From: Rugalucina vietnamica
Taxonomy: Eukaryota > Mollusca > Bivalvia > Lucinida > Lucinidae
NCBI GenBank assembly: GCA_964017185.1
Contig: OZ024882.1
Location: 35,698,488 to 35,762,487 of the forward strand
Length of the DNA: 64,000 nt
Reading direction: 5' to 3'
The translations under genes and the position numbers were made by a program. Positions 46,388-57,330 of this stretch are shown here, piece after piece. The notes below the pieces were generated by a model. The model made no database searches. It had not been told where the DNA came from and saw nothing but the letters and a program-made list of their open reading frames with translations. The first letter of the stretch is position 1. Each line of letters starts with the position of its first letter.

Positions 46388-48270
46388 CGTTTTATCTATG
46401 TTAAATAGTGGAAAACAGTTTTATTGCGCATTTATTGATTTCACTAAAGCTTTTGACTACGTTGTTAGAGATATTTTGTGGTACAAACTAATTAAGTTAG
46501 GTGTCAGGGGACAAATATTAAAAGTAATAAAGAGTATGTATCAAAATATAAAGTCTAAAGTAAAATGTAATAACGAATTGAGTGATGAATTTTCATGTTG
46601 TCTTGGAGTGAGACAGGGTGAATGTTTGTCGCCTTTTTTATTTGCTATGTTTGTAAATGATATTGAAGATTTTTTCTACGTTCATGGAGCTGAAGGTATA
46701 GATATTACTGTTTTCAAATTATTTTTGCTTCTTTATGCAGATGACCTAACCATATTTTCGGAAACACCTGAAGGGTTGCAAAAAGGTTTGGATATCTTAA
46801 AGGAATATTGTAATAAATGGAAATTAACTGTAAATACAGAAAAATCTAAGATTATTGTGTTCCGAAGAGGTGGTCAGTTACCAGGAAATTTGAAATTTTA
46901 TTATAACGGCATGGAATTATCTATAGTTGAATCATTCTCATATCTTGGCGTTGTATTCACTCCTGGTGGGTCTTTTAGTTTAGCTCAAAGTACATTGGCA
47001 GGTCAGGCACAGAAAGCCATATTTAGACTTAATAGTTATTTGTATAAATTTACTGATATTTCGCCTTATCATAAGTTAGAATTATTTGATAAGTTAGTTT
47101 CACCAATACTTAATTATTCAGGTGAAGTATGGGGTTTTTGTAAGGCAGATAAAATAGAAACAGTCCATCTACAATTTTGCAAACGGTTGTTAGGCGTCAA
47201 AAAATGTACTCAAAATGATTTTGTTTATGGTGAACTTGGTAGGACATCTTTTCAAAATAATAGGTTTTTCATGATTATCAAATATTGGTTAAAGATTATT
47301 GTATGTAATGAAGCTAAGTATATAAGATATATTTATAATATGATGTTAGAGGATATGGATAGAATGCCAGATAAAGATGATTGGGCGTCTTTAGTTAAAA
47401 CGCTGCTAGAATCTTTGGGCTTCAATGACGTTTGGTTGGCTCAAGGGGTAGGAAATGTTAATTTGTTTCTAAGTTTAGTCAAACAAAGATTACACGATCA
47501 GTTTATTCAGAATTGGAATTCAAGAATTCAAGAGTCGAGCAGAGCAAATTTTTATGCTTGTGTTAGCTCTTTTCAATTTCGAAACTATTTAAATTTTGTA
47601 AAAGTTAAAAAATATAGAAATGCTTTAACAAGATTAATATGTTCATCTCATAGATTAGAAATAGAATCTGGAAGGTGGCATAAGCCAGTCAAAATACCAA
47701 CTCATCAAAGATTATGTAAAAGGTGTAATGTCATCGAAAATGAATTTCATTTTTTGTTTGAATGTAGTTTATATATTGATCTTAGAAAACAATATATTGA
47801 CATTTATTTTTATACAAACCCAAATCACTTAAAATTAAAGCAGATGTTTAATACTACAAATGAGAAGCAAATCATAGATATAGCAATATTCGTTCAGAAA
47901 GCTGTCACTCTAAGAAATACATTATGTTATTAATGATTATAGTTTTGTTTATAACACCTTTAGTAGAATTTCTGACATGGTGTTGTATGAATTTCTGTAT
48001 TGAAGGGATGTATTTTTCATGTTCTTAAGATTCGAAAGGAAATGGTATGATGCTTCCTTTCAAAATTTCAGAACTTTGTGCATCTCCCTGAAAGAAATTA
48101 GTTATATTTATACATTAGGATATTTCCGTATTAGAAATCTGTCTTGATACATGTATTTGACACTTCACTTTGCATGTGGTTATGATTGTTATTGTAGTAT
48201 ATGCTCAAGGGCCATTGGCCTACTGCATTTAAATAAACTTTATCTTATCTTATCTTATCTTATCTTTCAC
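46388..48270 (+). mobile_element. LINE, 5'-truncated, with intact RT C-terminal ORF and CTTAT tail
   Basis: Homology to LINE polymerase starts at about 46388 (SVLSMLNSGK) in the RT fingers. The ORF ends at 47933, then about 300 bp of 3' untranslated sequence ends in GCATTTAAATAAACTT and a TTATC tandem tail (48237-48266). Clean ORF and tail suggest a fairly young insertion. Confidence 0.9.
46398..47933 (+). CDS. LINE reverse transcriptase, 511 codons, uninterrupted
   Basis: Motifs in order: AFIDFTKAFDYV (residues 11-22, motif A with catalytic Asp), GVRQGECLSPFLFAMFVND (70-88, motif B), LLYADDLTIFSET (111-123, YADD at 113-116), KSKIIVFRRGG, FSYLGVVFTPGG, and a C-x2-C-x7-H-x4-C cluster at Cys440, Cys443, His451 and Cys456. 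Endonuclease and RT fingers are missing because of 5' truncation, so it cannot act alone. The first Met is only the first in-frame ATG after the truncation, not a natural start. An identical copy lies at 55457-56992. Confidence 0.93.
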   Translation: MLNSGKQFYCAFIDFTKAFDYVVRDILWYKLIKLGVRGQILKVIKSMYQNIKSKVKCNNELSDEFSCCLGVRQGECLSPFLFAMFVNDIEDFFYVHGAEGIDITVFKLFLLLYADDLTIFSETPEGLQKGLDILKEYCNKWKLTVNTEKSKIIVFRRGGQLPGNLKFYYNGMELSIVESFSYLGVVFTPGGSFSLAQSTLAGQAQKAIFRLNSYLYKFTDISPYHKLELFDKLVSPILNYSGEVWGFCKADKIETVHLQFCKRLLGVKKCTQNDFVYGELGRTSFQNNRFFMIIKYWLKIIVCNEAKYIRYIYNMMLEDMDRMPDKDDWASLVKTLLESLGFNDVWLAQGVGNVNLFLSLVKQRLHDQFIQNWNSRIQESSRANFYACVSSFQFRNYLNFVKVKKYRNALTRLICSSHRLEIESGRWHKPVKIPTHQRLCKRCNVIENEFHFLFECSLYIDLRKQYIDIYFYTNPNHLKLKQMFNTTNEKQIIDIAIFVQKAVTLRNTLCY

Positions 48271-50430
48271 CTCAAGTGAGCTAAAACAGCAATTTAGTGA
48301 TTTTTTTTTTCTGTATATTAATTCCGTGAATCAATAAACTGATATCTGTGGTCAGCATAAAGTTTTGAAAACTACACCGGTAGAGACCAAAGACAAGTTT
48401 ATTCATTGTAAAATACTTTGATCTAAACGCATCTACTGCAGCTAAAAGAATTTTTCAACACTGAAAATGGTACATCGACTCATCATGTAATGGTACACTC
48501 TTTCCATTAGGAATAACGGAAAATGGGACACTCGAAAATACAGCAGGCCGTCTATTTGTCGGAAGTTTTCCCTATTATGTAAGATACCACAACCATATCA
48601 ATTAAACATTGATGAAATAGGGTATTTATGGATTACATTTAAACCATACACCTTTGGAAAAACACACTGTTCTCACAAAGCGGGTCTGTTTTAGCGCAAG
48701 TTCTGTCTGTTAAACAATGTCTTTGGAACGAGTTTTACAATTTTATGCTGTTTTAAGATTCAAAAATGTGAAAGAGACGTCAACTTTACCTGGGCTGATT
48801 CTCCAGACGCCAATCAAGTATAATTTTTAATTTCCAGGTGCGAAACGCTTTGACAAACGTGTAACAAACGACAACTAGATATACACGAATATGTGTAATC
48901 ATTGTTTACACACGATCGACATCCGATTGTTGTACATTGATTACGTAATAAGTTAACATACTGTGAAAGTGTGTAGCGTTTTTAAATTGAAATTTGCACT
49001 CAACATACCGTTTTATGTTTATCTATTCCTTGAGACTCGACACACAATATCCAGATGTCACATTGCAACGCATTTTGACCTTAAAGCATGTCCAAGCACA
49101 TGTTTGAATTTATTTGTGGTCACAAAATGTTTGAAACACACCCTAGGATACCATGACACAGACATTACCATATATATGCATCAACAAACACAGAAGGCAA
49201 ACATGGCAAAGGAAGTTTTTGTTTGACTTCATGCTTAACGTCCCAATCAAAAGCAAAGGTCATGTCGGGACATTGCCTCCGTTTTATGGGACTTTTACCC
49301 AAAGTGAGGATGTCATGACATCCAACAAGTGCTTCAAATATAACCATCCAACTAAGCCACAAAGATGGTTTGATTTGAACCACTTTTCCTGGGCTGGCTC
49401 AAATCAGAGCGGTATACCAGTAATCAGCTGGTCAGTCAGAAGCGTGCAAGCTTTGCCTGGAAGCACAAACAGCCCATCTATTTCTTTAGGTCCCATTCAC
49501 TATATTTGGTTGTCATTTTGATTGAATAATACATCAGCCATGTGAGGAGACTGTAACAGCATATGATGGCTTTGTGCCAATGCAACGCGCTACAAATGTG
49601 ATATTTGGTGAATGATAAAGACCTGAAGTACAAAAATGCATGTTCATTGAGTGTGTTTAATGTTTAATATTGAAGAGTATACAATATTACCGAGTTGATT
49701 TTGGGTGAAATGATCTTCAAATATTGTTAAAATACAATGTACAGTACGCAAAGTTCCCGACTCCGGAAATCCTTATTAAAAACAAGGTTAAATATGTATT
49801 ACCAGTACCTTCAAAACAAATAATCAGTTTTTGTTCTCTTGGCAATTTTCTAAACATTGCATTATCCAATAAATATCTGTGAATGAGTTCACTCACACCA
49901 ATCTTTTATCTTTAGTAGCTTTTTGCATGTCAAATTTTATGACATCTGATGTCACACTGTTACATACCGAGAGCAAAGAAACATCGATTATGCATGGAAA
50001 CAACCATGTACATTACGTACATGAAGGATCTCATAAAATTATTTAGAAAATTGTAAACACTGTTACATTATATTTAATGGCAAACACAGGCTGGACCAGA
50101 ACCCAATACTTCAAACTTACGTACGTAGGATGACACATTGCCAGGGCTAAATAATCAGCAAGAATGTACAATTTCTTTTGAAATAGTCGCTTCTATGAGG
50201 TAATTGCTTCAAGAAACGAAAAATTTGGTCATAAAAATCTTTCCTGCAAAGTAAAGGATATGACTTTGTCTACATCTTGTCGGGTATAGTTTAGCAGTAA
50301 TTAAAATTCTATTCTTCTGATGGCAATGATTTATCATTGACAAGAACATTTTGCGAAACCAAGTAACCAAGAAACTGTAATGGAAATTTGATTTTATGAC
50401 AATTACTAAATTTATTCACCCAAGAAACAT
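48271..50430. other. Unassigned 2.2 kb within the duplicated unit
   Basis: Blocks 48890-48965 and 49240-49420 are repeated (inverted) at 41.0-42.0 kb. The latter begins CGTCCCAATCAAAAGC and contains GGAGGCA-type inverted matches. Open frames at 48963-49521 overlap this repeat and are not supported as genes. Confidence 0.5.
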
Positions 50431-50439
50431 AAAAGAAAG

Positions 50440-50571
50440 AGCGGCTCTCCTAGCAAAACGTGGGGAGCCTGGTTTGCTAACAGAGAACCGGACTAACAAC
50501 TGAGAGGTCATGATTCGGTCCGATACCCGCCTCCGCCATGTAGTGTCCCTGAGCAAGACACTTCAAGCTCC
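50440..50571 (+). mobile_element. Older SINE-like sequence interrupted by a family 1 SINE
   Basis: GAGAGGTCATGATTCGGTCC, GATACCCGCCTCCGCC and GTCCCTGAGCAAGACACTTC look like the B-box region and the CCCTGAGCAAGACACTT motif common in invertebrate SINE bodies. It continues after the insertion at 50847. Confidence 0.5.
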
Positions 50572-50835
50572 GGTCGGCCCCCGTGGCTGAATGGTTAAGG
50601 TCGCTGACTCCAGTGCTCTTGATCATTCGATCATCTCACCTCCGTGGGTTCGCACCTCGCACGGGGCATGAGTCACATGTGGGACAAGCATAGTTCTGCT
50701 TGCGGGTGTGTCAGGTGGTTTTTCCCCGGGTACTCCGGTTTTCGCCACACCTTCCGATTGATTTGTCTCGATATGAGTAAAAAAGCTTGAAAGGGATGCA
50801 AAATTGAATTAAAAAAAAAAAAAAACAAAAAAAAC
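50572..50835 (+). mobile_element. SINE family 1, full-length, 11-bp target duplication
   Basis: The tRNA-like head (CCCCCGTGGCTGAATGGTTA; B box GGGTTCGCACCTC), body GTTCTGCTTGCGGGTGTGTC and an A-rich tail. CTTCAAGCTCC occurs directly before (50561-50571) and after (50836-50846), as expected for LINE-machinery insertion. Second copy at 59628-59890. Confidence 0.93.
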
Positions 50836-51114
50836 CTTCAAGCTCCACCAAGTACCGGTTACGTACCCAGAAAGGGATGGCTTTGTCTCGCAATGATGAA
50901 TAGCAAACACACATGTGTGTTTGCTTAACGATAAACGCACGTAAGAAATTTAGAACAAAAAATCTACATACCTTACCGAACAAAAACCGACGGTTACGCG
51001 GCCATGTTTTTGTTGCAATGTGGGGGCAGACATTTTTGTTGGTATCACGATTTACCGGAGCCACAAAAAGGTCGTTTCGGCCGGTCCGTGGAAACACCCC
51101 AAACCACCCCATAA

Positions 51115-51190
51115 CGTACTCGCGCCCGAGTCAACTCACACGGGTCAACTCGTCCCCGAGTCAACTCGTCTCTGAGTCAACTCGTCCTCG
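51115..51190. repeat. Short tandem repeat, GAGTCAACTCGTC unit
   Basis: Four to five imperfect 16-bp units (GAGTCAACTCGTCYCY). The word resembles the AACTCG words at 15788-15902. Confidence 0.75.
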
Positions 51191-51445
51191 GAAAACATAT
51201 ATGGAAAACATATACCTGCATTGCTGAATGTTTCAACTTTAGCTCGTGACATATCCTGGTAGGGGGTGTTTTCAGACTGGTAAAGTAGCAATGGCACAAT
51301 ACATACACTGGTCTTTGTTGTATTTCGATACTTTTACTTTTTATCTTAACAGAAAATACATCAGTTCCCAATACATGAGTACAGGTTCTCAAACCTAATC
51401 AGCCTTGAAATGCGTTCATCAGAGGATCGTCACAATCTCAGATTG

Positions 51446-52010
51446 ACCGAAACCACAATTATATGGTATGGTAATTGCCGAAACAACAATTAAATGGTGT
51501 GTTAATTGCCGAAACCACAATTATATAGTACGGTAATTGCCAAAACCGCCATTATATGGTGTGGTAATTGTCGAAACCACAATTATATTGTTATGGCAAT
51601 TGCCGAAACCACAATTATATAGTACGGTAATTGACGCCATTATATGGTATGGTAATTGCCGAAACCACCATTATATGGTATGGTAATTGCCGAAACCACA
51701 ATAATATAGTACGGTAATTGCCGAAACCACCATTATATGGTGTGGTAATTGCCGAAACCACAATTATATGGTATGGTAATTGCCGAAACCACAATTACAT
51801 AGTATGGTAATTGCCGAAACCGCCATTATATGGTATGGTAATTGCCGAAACCGCCATTATATGGTATGGTAATTGCCGAAACCACCATTATATGGTATGG
51901 TAATTGACGAAACCACCATTATATGGTATGGTAGTTGCCGAAACCACCATTATATGGTACGGTATTGACCGAAACCACAATTAAATGGCGGGGTCATTAT
52001 ATGGTAGGGT
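51446..52010. repeat. 31-bp satellite array, about 18 copies
   Basis: Units such as TTGCCGAAACCACCATTATA then TGGTATGGTAA, with AC/GC and AT/AC variants. Uninterrupted here, unlike in the parent segment. Second copy at 60501-61065. Confidence 0.95.
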
Positions 52011-52016
52011 AATTAT

Positions 52017-52375
52017 AACAGAAACAGAAACAGAAACAGATTTTATTCAAATCCAGTAGGCTAGAAGCCCGTGAGGACACAATACAAACATATATACATG
52101 ATGACATATCAAAGGACAGTGAAATATTTCGGAGAAGGTGTGCTTATTTGTTAACTTATATGATATAATTGTATAATAGTGTTATATGTATACATTTGAT
52201 CCTATATATAATATATTCATATTCAATGGAGAATTTAGTTTCATCTATACGGACAATTACAAATACAAATACAATAAATCATGATTTTAAGTAATACAGT
52301 AAATCTATTTTTATTCTAGTATTATTATCATTGTTGTTATTAATTTTATTTTGTTTATCAGAAATCCTCCGCTAC
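52017..52375 (-). mobile_element. LINE 3'-end fragment, minus strand
   Basis: On the minus strand the end reads CCTACTGGATTTGAATAAAA followed by a CTGTTT tandem tail (from ACAGAA at 52019-52040). Only untranslated sequence is left. Copy at 61072-61430. Confidence 0.6.
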
Positions 52376-52493
52376 CTTATATGGTATGGTAATAATTATT
52401 ATAAATATGGAATGGTAATTATTTTTTATACGGTAGGGTAATTACATGGTATGGTAATAATTATTATATGGAATGGTAATTATTTTTTTCCAG

Positions 52494-52630
52494 TCTCGAG
52501 GTGACTACCCAAGATTCCGTGACTCCGTCTTTCACGATTAGTTCCGCCCTGAGGTCTGGGAGTCAAACTGGTCCAGAGGTCAGCTATGCTATTGTGGGGG
52601 ATCAACTCTGGTGGACCATAGATATACCCT
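52494..52630 (+). pseudogene. Orphan copy of ZP exon 3 (unit 1)
   Basis: 137 bp with intact acceptor (TATTTTTTTCCAG) and donor (GTATGTTA), open throughout. Compared with 32187-32323 there are four substitutions, all at third positions and all synonymous (two Pro, one Val, one Gly codon), while the flanking introns have diverged far more. No other ZP exon is found nearby, and the acceptor of the following exon is lost. It lies downstream of the parent gene's poly(A) signal, so no transcript including it is evident. Confidence 0.85.
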
Positions 52631-53035
52631 GTATGTTATATCAGTATAATTACGTCACGAAGAAAACCCAGTCTACGCGTTTTCCGACCAGGTCAGATGC
52701 AGATCTGCATTGTACAATTACAGAAAAGGTATACAAGCTTGACATTCCGGATTTGAAATGGGTGGCTATCTGCGTAGAGAGAACAAAGGTGCTGGTCATG
52801 GTTCAGATGTAGCTCCCGCAGTTTGTCTTCGATTTTTCATCAGAAAGTCGGAATACTGAGTCCGCTCAGAAAAAATCGTTCTCTGACCACGCCGGTTTAG
52901 TTAATTATTACCCCTGACATTGATACGCATTTGTTGATCGCATAGCTTTAAATGAGAATGTTTTCAATGTGACCCTATTATGCTTATGGTTAACAAGACA
53001 TTCCTCAAGTGTCTCAAGAAAGTATAACTCGAATC

Positions 53036-53592
53036 TGTCTGAATCTGAATAGTTTACTGGTGACACGCCAAATGACATTATTTCACCAGGGGGTTCGGAT
53101 GGGGGAGAAATTAGTCCCTTGAACGCACGAGTGAAGCGAACTTGGACACACAATCATCTGACATTTCAGCAGTAGAAAACAGAGAGTCAGGGAGGTCATT
53201 CCAGTCCCTGATAGTCTGGGGAAAGAAACTACATTTATAGGCCTCTATACTAGCAGATGGAAGCTGAAATGCCTTGGAGTTGCTATTTCTACAACGCCTA
53301 GTCTTTGGGATAAGGTCATCTGTAGGTATTCTGGCTTTACCCTTCAGACCTTTGTATAGTAATATAAGGCGATTATCCGTCCTCCTTTTCTTGAGAGATT
53401 CCCATTTGAGTTGTTCAAGAATGCCAGTCATACTACCTTCCTCGAAAGTATAATTCCTAGTTACAAATCTAGCGGCACGATTCTGTACCTTCTCCAATTC
53501 CTCCTGGAGGCATTTAGTATGAGGATCCCAAACGGAACTTGGGGGCAAGAAAATAAGTTTCTCCTCAAGAATCCAAGTGTTCTGTTGGCTGT
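53036..53592 (-). mobile_element. LINE RT C-terminal fragment inserted in the old duplicate
   Basis: The minus-strand frame 53548-53111 encodes LEKVQNRAARFVTRNYTFEE, then LEQLKWESLKKRRTDNRLIL and CSFFPQTIRDWNDLP, the extreme C-terminus typical of jockey/CR1-like polymerases. A GAATCT-type repeat tail lies at 53020-53045. The parent intron (33180-33200) lacks it, so it arrived after the first duplication. Copy at 62091-62647. Confidence 0.88.
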
Positions 53593-53820
53593 CGTATCAT
53601 GTCAAAGATCACCCAGGCTTGAGACTAAACGCGTGTCATAAGACAATCAGAGTTGGCTCATATGTCTGACAAAGTTAGAAACAGCCAAGCATGCTGTCAT
53701 GCGACAGCTCTTATCTGTCATAACTAAAAGTGCAGGTCATGGAGACAAGAAACGCCATGGTAACAATTGTAAAATTTAACATTTTTTGTTTGGACCACGT
53801 CATTTGCCAGCTTTGGCATT

Positions 53821-54055
53821 GAGCCGCGACGCGAGAAAACCGGTCTTCGGGGTTTCCGACCAGGTCCGACACAAACCGGCCTGTACAAGCTCAGAAAAGA
53901 GCTAGAAGCTTGAAATTTCGGATATAAGAAGAAGAGGAAATATACTATCCGTGTAGCGAAAACAAAGGCGCTGATCAGCTTTGCGGTTACCGCGAAGCTG
54001 ATCTGCGCCTTTGTTTTCGCATAGGCAATAATCCCGTTTTCTCACGATGCGGCTC
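53821..54055 (+). mobile_element. GAGCC MITE (family M1), full-length
   Basis: 235 bp with CATT on both sides (53817-53820 and 54056-54059). Copy at 62876-63110. Confidence 0.94.
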
Positions 54056-54820
54056 CATTATTTCTGTACCGATTGTTTGTAAAGAGGTTAAACGTCCCAG
54101 TCAAATACTTTTCAGGTATATCGCGATACAACCACCATCCCTGGGCATTAGCCAGTGTAATTGGATAAATACCAGCAGTCATGAACACGCCCGGTAAAGT
54201 GCAAATTGACCACCGCCGGTGGTCAACGTAAAAAAAGTTGATATACATCCGGTGGTCGTTTTGAGCGTTTCCTGTTATTAGTTTTCGCGAGGTTGGTGGA
54301 TGTGGCATGTAAGATGTTTTTTGATCAAAAACGTATTATAAAAATCAAAGAATGTCAGGCTATCAGTTTTTTGCCGTTGAATGTCTAGCCAAAGTGGTAG
54401 TTGAAAAAAATTAACCGTTTTACTACAATCCTTTCCGGCCCGTTTGATCGGTAGTGAAAACGAAAGTAGAATCTGGTCAAACACAGGTTAAAATGGCCTG
54501 ATCGTGCCTTTGCAAGCTTTCTGTAACCAATGGTCGTTGCAGTTAGTTAAATGAACACTAAATTAGCTTTTCAGACATAATTTTAAAAAATTTCAAGCTT
54601 TCCTTTCAACACTTAGATCGATTTTGTACCGGCGGTCAACTTGAAGTTGCGGTGGTCGTATTGATCAATGGGAATTACAATGTAAGTTTTCATCGTGAGA
54701 GAAAGCCAGCAAAAATGCAACTTGATGTCGTTTTTGTTAGGGGGCACGGCAACATTAATGGAGATGCATTCTAGACACAACCAAATCCAAATCAATGCCG
54801 TCGGTGTCCTCATAATTCAA
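54056..54820. other. Unassigned DNA at the right end of unit 1
   Basis: GACCACCGCCGGTGGTCAAC (54207-54226) is a strong palindrome, and its half GGCGGTCAAC-TTGCGGTGGTCGTA recurs near 54630. Nothing else recognised. Confidence 0.5.
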
Positions 54821-55446
54821 CTAGAAAAATGTAAAAGTAGGCAATGATCAGGAAATGTCGCAATCAGAAAGGCATTCCCAATCCAAAAACCGATGTTGCA
54901 AAAGACTTGAATAATCAATCAGGTACTTATACTAAGAAAACATATCATACGCAGAGTGAACAGCTATTTGCCCAGTAGGTGGCCACTCATTTACCAAACT
55001 TAACCAAAAACACAAAAACGCACAGAATGTGCAAACAGCACAAATATATTTGCTTTGCTTGAGAAACCCTGCAGGGGCTTTCCATTCGAAGATCACACAG
55101 AGCAGACTACACATGATATGCTGACAAAAACACGTTGGTCAATGTTATTTTAATAGTAGTATTGTCCACTAATTTTAATCGCATATCATTGCCCCGGTTA
55201 CGCATTCTCATAGTCAGTACAGACGACTTACTTACATATACAGTTCTTCGCTTAGAACTGTAATTTTATAAGCGGCACCACGGCCGTGACTGAACTACCT
55301 TTGACACTGCTACATTGTATAAGCCGAAAATAAACAGGTTATTTCAACAAGCGTGAAAAATGTGTTTATCCATGTTTGAAAATGTTGACACCTGGACGGA
55401 CGAGCGCACTCGGGGATGCCGAAAAGAGTCTGATTCTTTAACCTAG

Positions 55447-57330
55447 CGTTTTATCTATGTTAAATAGTGGAAAACAGTTTTATTGCGCATTTATTGATTT
55501 CACTAAAGCTTTTGACTACGTTGTTAGAGATATTTTGTGGTACAAACTAATTAAGTTAGGTGTCAGGGGACAAATATTAAAAGTAATAAAGAGTATGTAT
55601 CAAAATATAAAGTCTAAAGTAAAATGTAATAACGAATTGAGTGATGAATTTTCATGTTGTCTTGGAGTGAGACAGGGTGAATGTTTGTCGCCTTTTTTAT
55701 TTGCTATGTTTGTAAATGATATTGAAGATTTTTTCTACGTTCATGGAGCTGAAGGTATAGATATTACTGTTTTCAAATTATTTTTGCTTCTTTATGCAGA
55801 TGACCTAACCATATTTTCGGAAACACCTGAAGGGTTGCAAAAAGGTTTGGATATCTTAAAGGAATATTGTAATAAATGGAAATTAACTGTAAATACAGAA
55901 AAATCTAAGATTATTGTGTTCCGAAGAGGTGGTCAGTTACCAGGAAATTTGAAATTTTATTATAACGGCATGGAATTATCTATAGTTGAATCATTCTCAT
56001 ATCTTGGCGTTGTATTCACTCCTGGTGGGTCTTTTAGTTTAGCTCAAAGTACATTGGCAGGTCAGGCACAGAAAGCCATATTTAGACTTAATAGTTATTT
56101 GTATAAATTTACTGATATTTCGCCTTATCATAAGTTAGAATTATTTGATAAGTTAGTTTCACCAATACTTAATTATTCAGGTGAAGTATGGGGTTTTTGT
56201 AAGGCAGATAAAATAGAAACAGTCCATCTACAATTTTGCAAACGGTTGTTAGGCGTCAAAAAATGTACTCAAAATGATTTTGTTTATGGTGAACTTGGTA
56301 GGACATCTTTTCAAAATAATAGGTTTTTCATGATTATCAAATATTGGTTAAAGATTATTGTATGTAATGAAGCTAAGTATATAAGATATATTTATAATAT
56401 GATGTTAGAGGATATGGATAGAATGCCAGATAAAGATGATTGGGCGTCTTTAGTTAAAACGCTGCTAGAATCTTTGGGCTTCAATGACGTTTGGTTGGCT
56501 CAAGGGGTAGGAAATGTTAATTTGTTTCTAAGTTTAGTCAAACAAAGATTACACGATCAGTTTATTCAGAATTGGAATTCAAGAATTCAAGAGTCGAGCA
56601 GAGCAAATTTTTATGCTTGTGTTAGCTCTTTTCAATTTCGAAACTATTTAAATTTTGTAAAAGTTAAAAAATATAGAAATGCTTTAACAAGATTAATATG
56701 TTCATCTCATAGATTAGAAATAGAATCTGGAAGGTGGCATAAGCCAGTCAAAATACCAACTCATCAAAGATTATGTAAAAGGTGTAATGTCATCGAAAAT
56801 GAATTTCATTTTTTGTTTGAATGTAGTTTATATATTGATCTTAGAAAACAATATATTGACATTTATTTTTATACAAACCCAAATCACTTAAAATTAAAGC
56901 AGATGTTTAATACTACAAATGAGAAGCAAATCATAGATATAGCAATATTCGTTCAGAAAGCTGTCACTCTAAGAAATACATTATGTTATTAATGATTATA
57001 GTTTTGTTTATAACACCTTTAGTAGAATTTCTGACATGGTGTTGTATGAATTTCTGTATTGAAGGGATGTATTTTTCATGTTCTTAAGATTCGAAAGGAA
57101 ATGGTATGATGCTTCCTTTCAAAATTTCAGAACTTTGTGCATCTCCCTGAAAGAAATTAGTTATATTTATACATTAGGATATTTCCGTATTAGAAATCTG
57201 TCTTGATACATGTATTTGACACTTCACTTTGCATGTGGTTATGATTGTTATTGTAGTATATGCTCAAGGGCCATTGGCCTACTGCATTTAAATAAACTTT
57301 ATCTTATCTTATCTTATCTTATCTTTCACC
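55447..57330 (+). mobile_element. LINE, 5'-truncated (unit 2 copy)
   Basis: Duplicate of 46388-48270, including the CTTAT tail. It was duplicated as DNA, not inserted a second time, because flanks are identical on both sides. Confidence 0.92.
55457..56992 (+). CDS. LINE reverse transcriptase, 511 codons (unit 2 copy)
   Basis: The protein is identical to that of 46398-47933: YADD at residues 113-116 and the C-x2-C-x7-H-x4-C cluster at 440-456. Complete identity shows that the block duplication is recent or an assembly duplicate. It has the same 5' truncation, so no autonomous activity is expected. Confidence 0.93.
   Translation: MLNSGKQFYCAFIDFTKAFDYVVRDILWYKLIKLGVRGQILKVIKSMYQNIKSKVKCNNELSDEFSCCLGVRQGECLSPFLFAMFVNDIEDFFYVHGAEGIDITVFKLFLLLYADDLTIFSETPEGLQKGLDILKEYCNKWKLTVNTEKSKIIVFRRGGQLPGNLKFYYNGMELSIVESFSYLGVVFTPGGSFSLAQSTLAGQAQKAIFRLNSYLYKFTDISPYHKLELFDKLVSPILNYSGEVWGFCKADKIETVHLQFCKRLLGVKKCTQNDFVYGELGRTSFQNNRFFMIIKYWLKIIVCNEAKYIRYIYNMMLEDMDRMPDKDDWASLVKTLLESLGFNDVWLAQGVGNVNLFLSLVKQRLHDQFIQNWNSRIQESSRANFYACVSSFQFRNYLNFVKVKKYRNALTRLICSSHRLEIESGRWHKPVKIPTHQRLCKRCNVIENEFHFLFECSLYIDLRKQYIDIYFYTNPNHLKLKQMFNTTNEKQIIDIAIFVQKAVTLRNTLCY

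Larger units (their letters stand above)
51205..53805 (+). repeat. Old segmental copy of the 26.7-33.7 kb part of the gene
   Basis: CTTTAGCTCGTGACAT, GAAAATACATCAGTTCCCA, ATGAGTACAGGTTCTCAAAC, the satellite, the ZP exon, GACCACGCCGGTTTAGTTAA, CCAAGCATGCTGTCATGCGA and AACAATTGTAAAATTT all match the parent in order, with intron identity near 85-90 percent by eye. The match stops where the parent's next exon acceptor should be (TTTTTTGTTTGGAC in place of TTGTTTTCAGCGGAC). Repeated at 60260-62860. Confidence 0.88.
45762..54820 (+). repeat. Tandem duplication, unit 1 (9,059 bp)
   Basis: From CTAGAAAAATGTAAAAGTAG onward the sequence is repeated from 54821, at offsets of 9059, then 9060, then 9055 bp. 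By eye the two units differ only by one T in a poly-T run (48301), one A in a poly-A tail (about 50820) and a small replacement at about 50363. Contents in order: unassigned 5' part, LINE, unassigned 2 kb, SINE, satellite, LINE end, orphan ZP exon, LINE fragment, M1 MITE. Confidence 0.97.

Noticed and set aside
46398-47933. Cellular gene or telomerase-type reverse transcriptase
   Set aside because: Motif order, YADD context, C-terminal CCHC-like cluster, tandem 3' tail and 5' truncation all fit a LINE.
48963-49521. Overlapping + strand open frames (87 and 122 codons), duplicated at 58023-58581
   Set aside because: They overlap a dispersed repeat block also present near 41.8-42.0 kb on the other strand. 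No domain. Conservation between units reflects the recent duplication.
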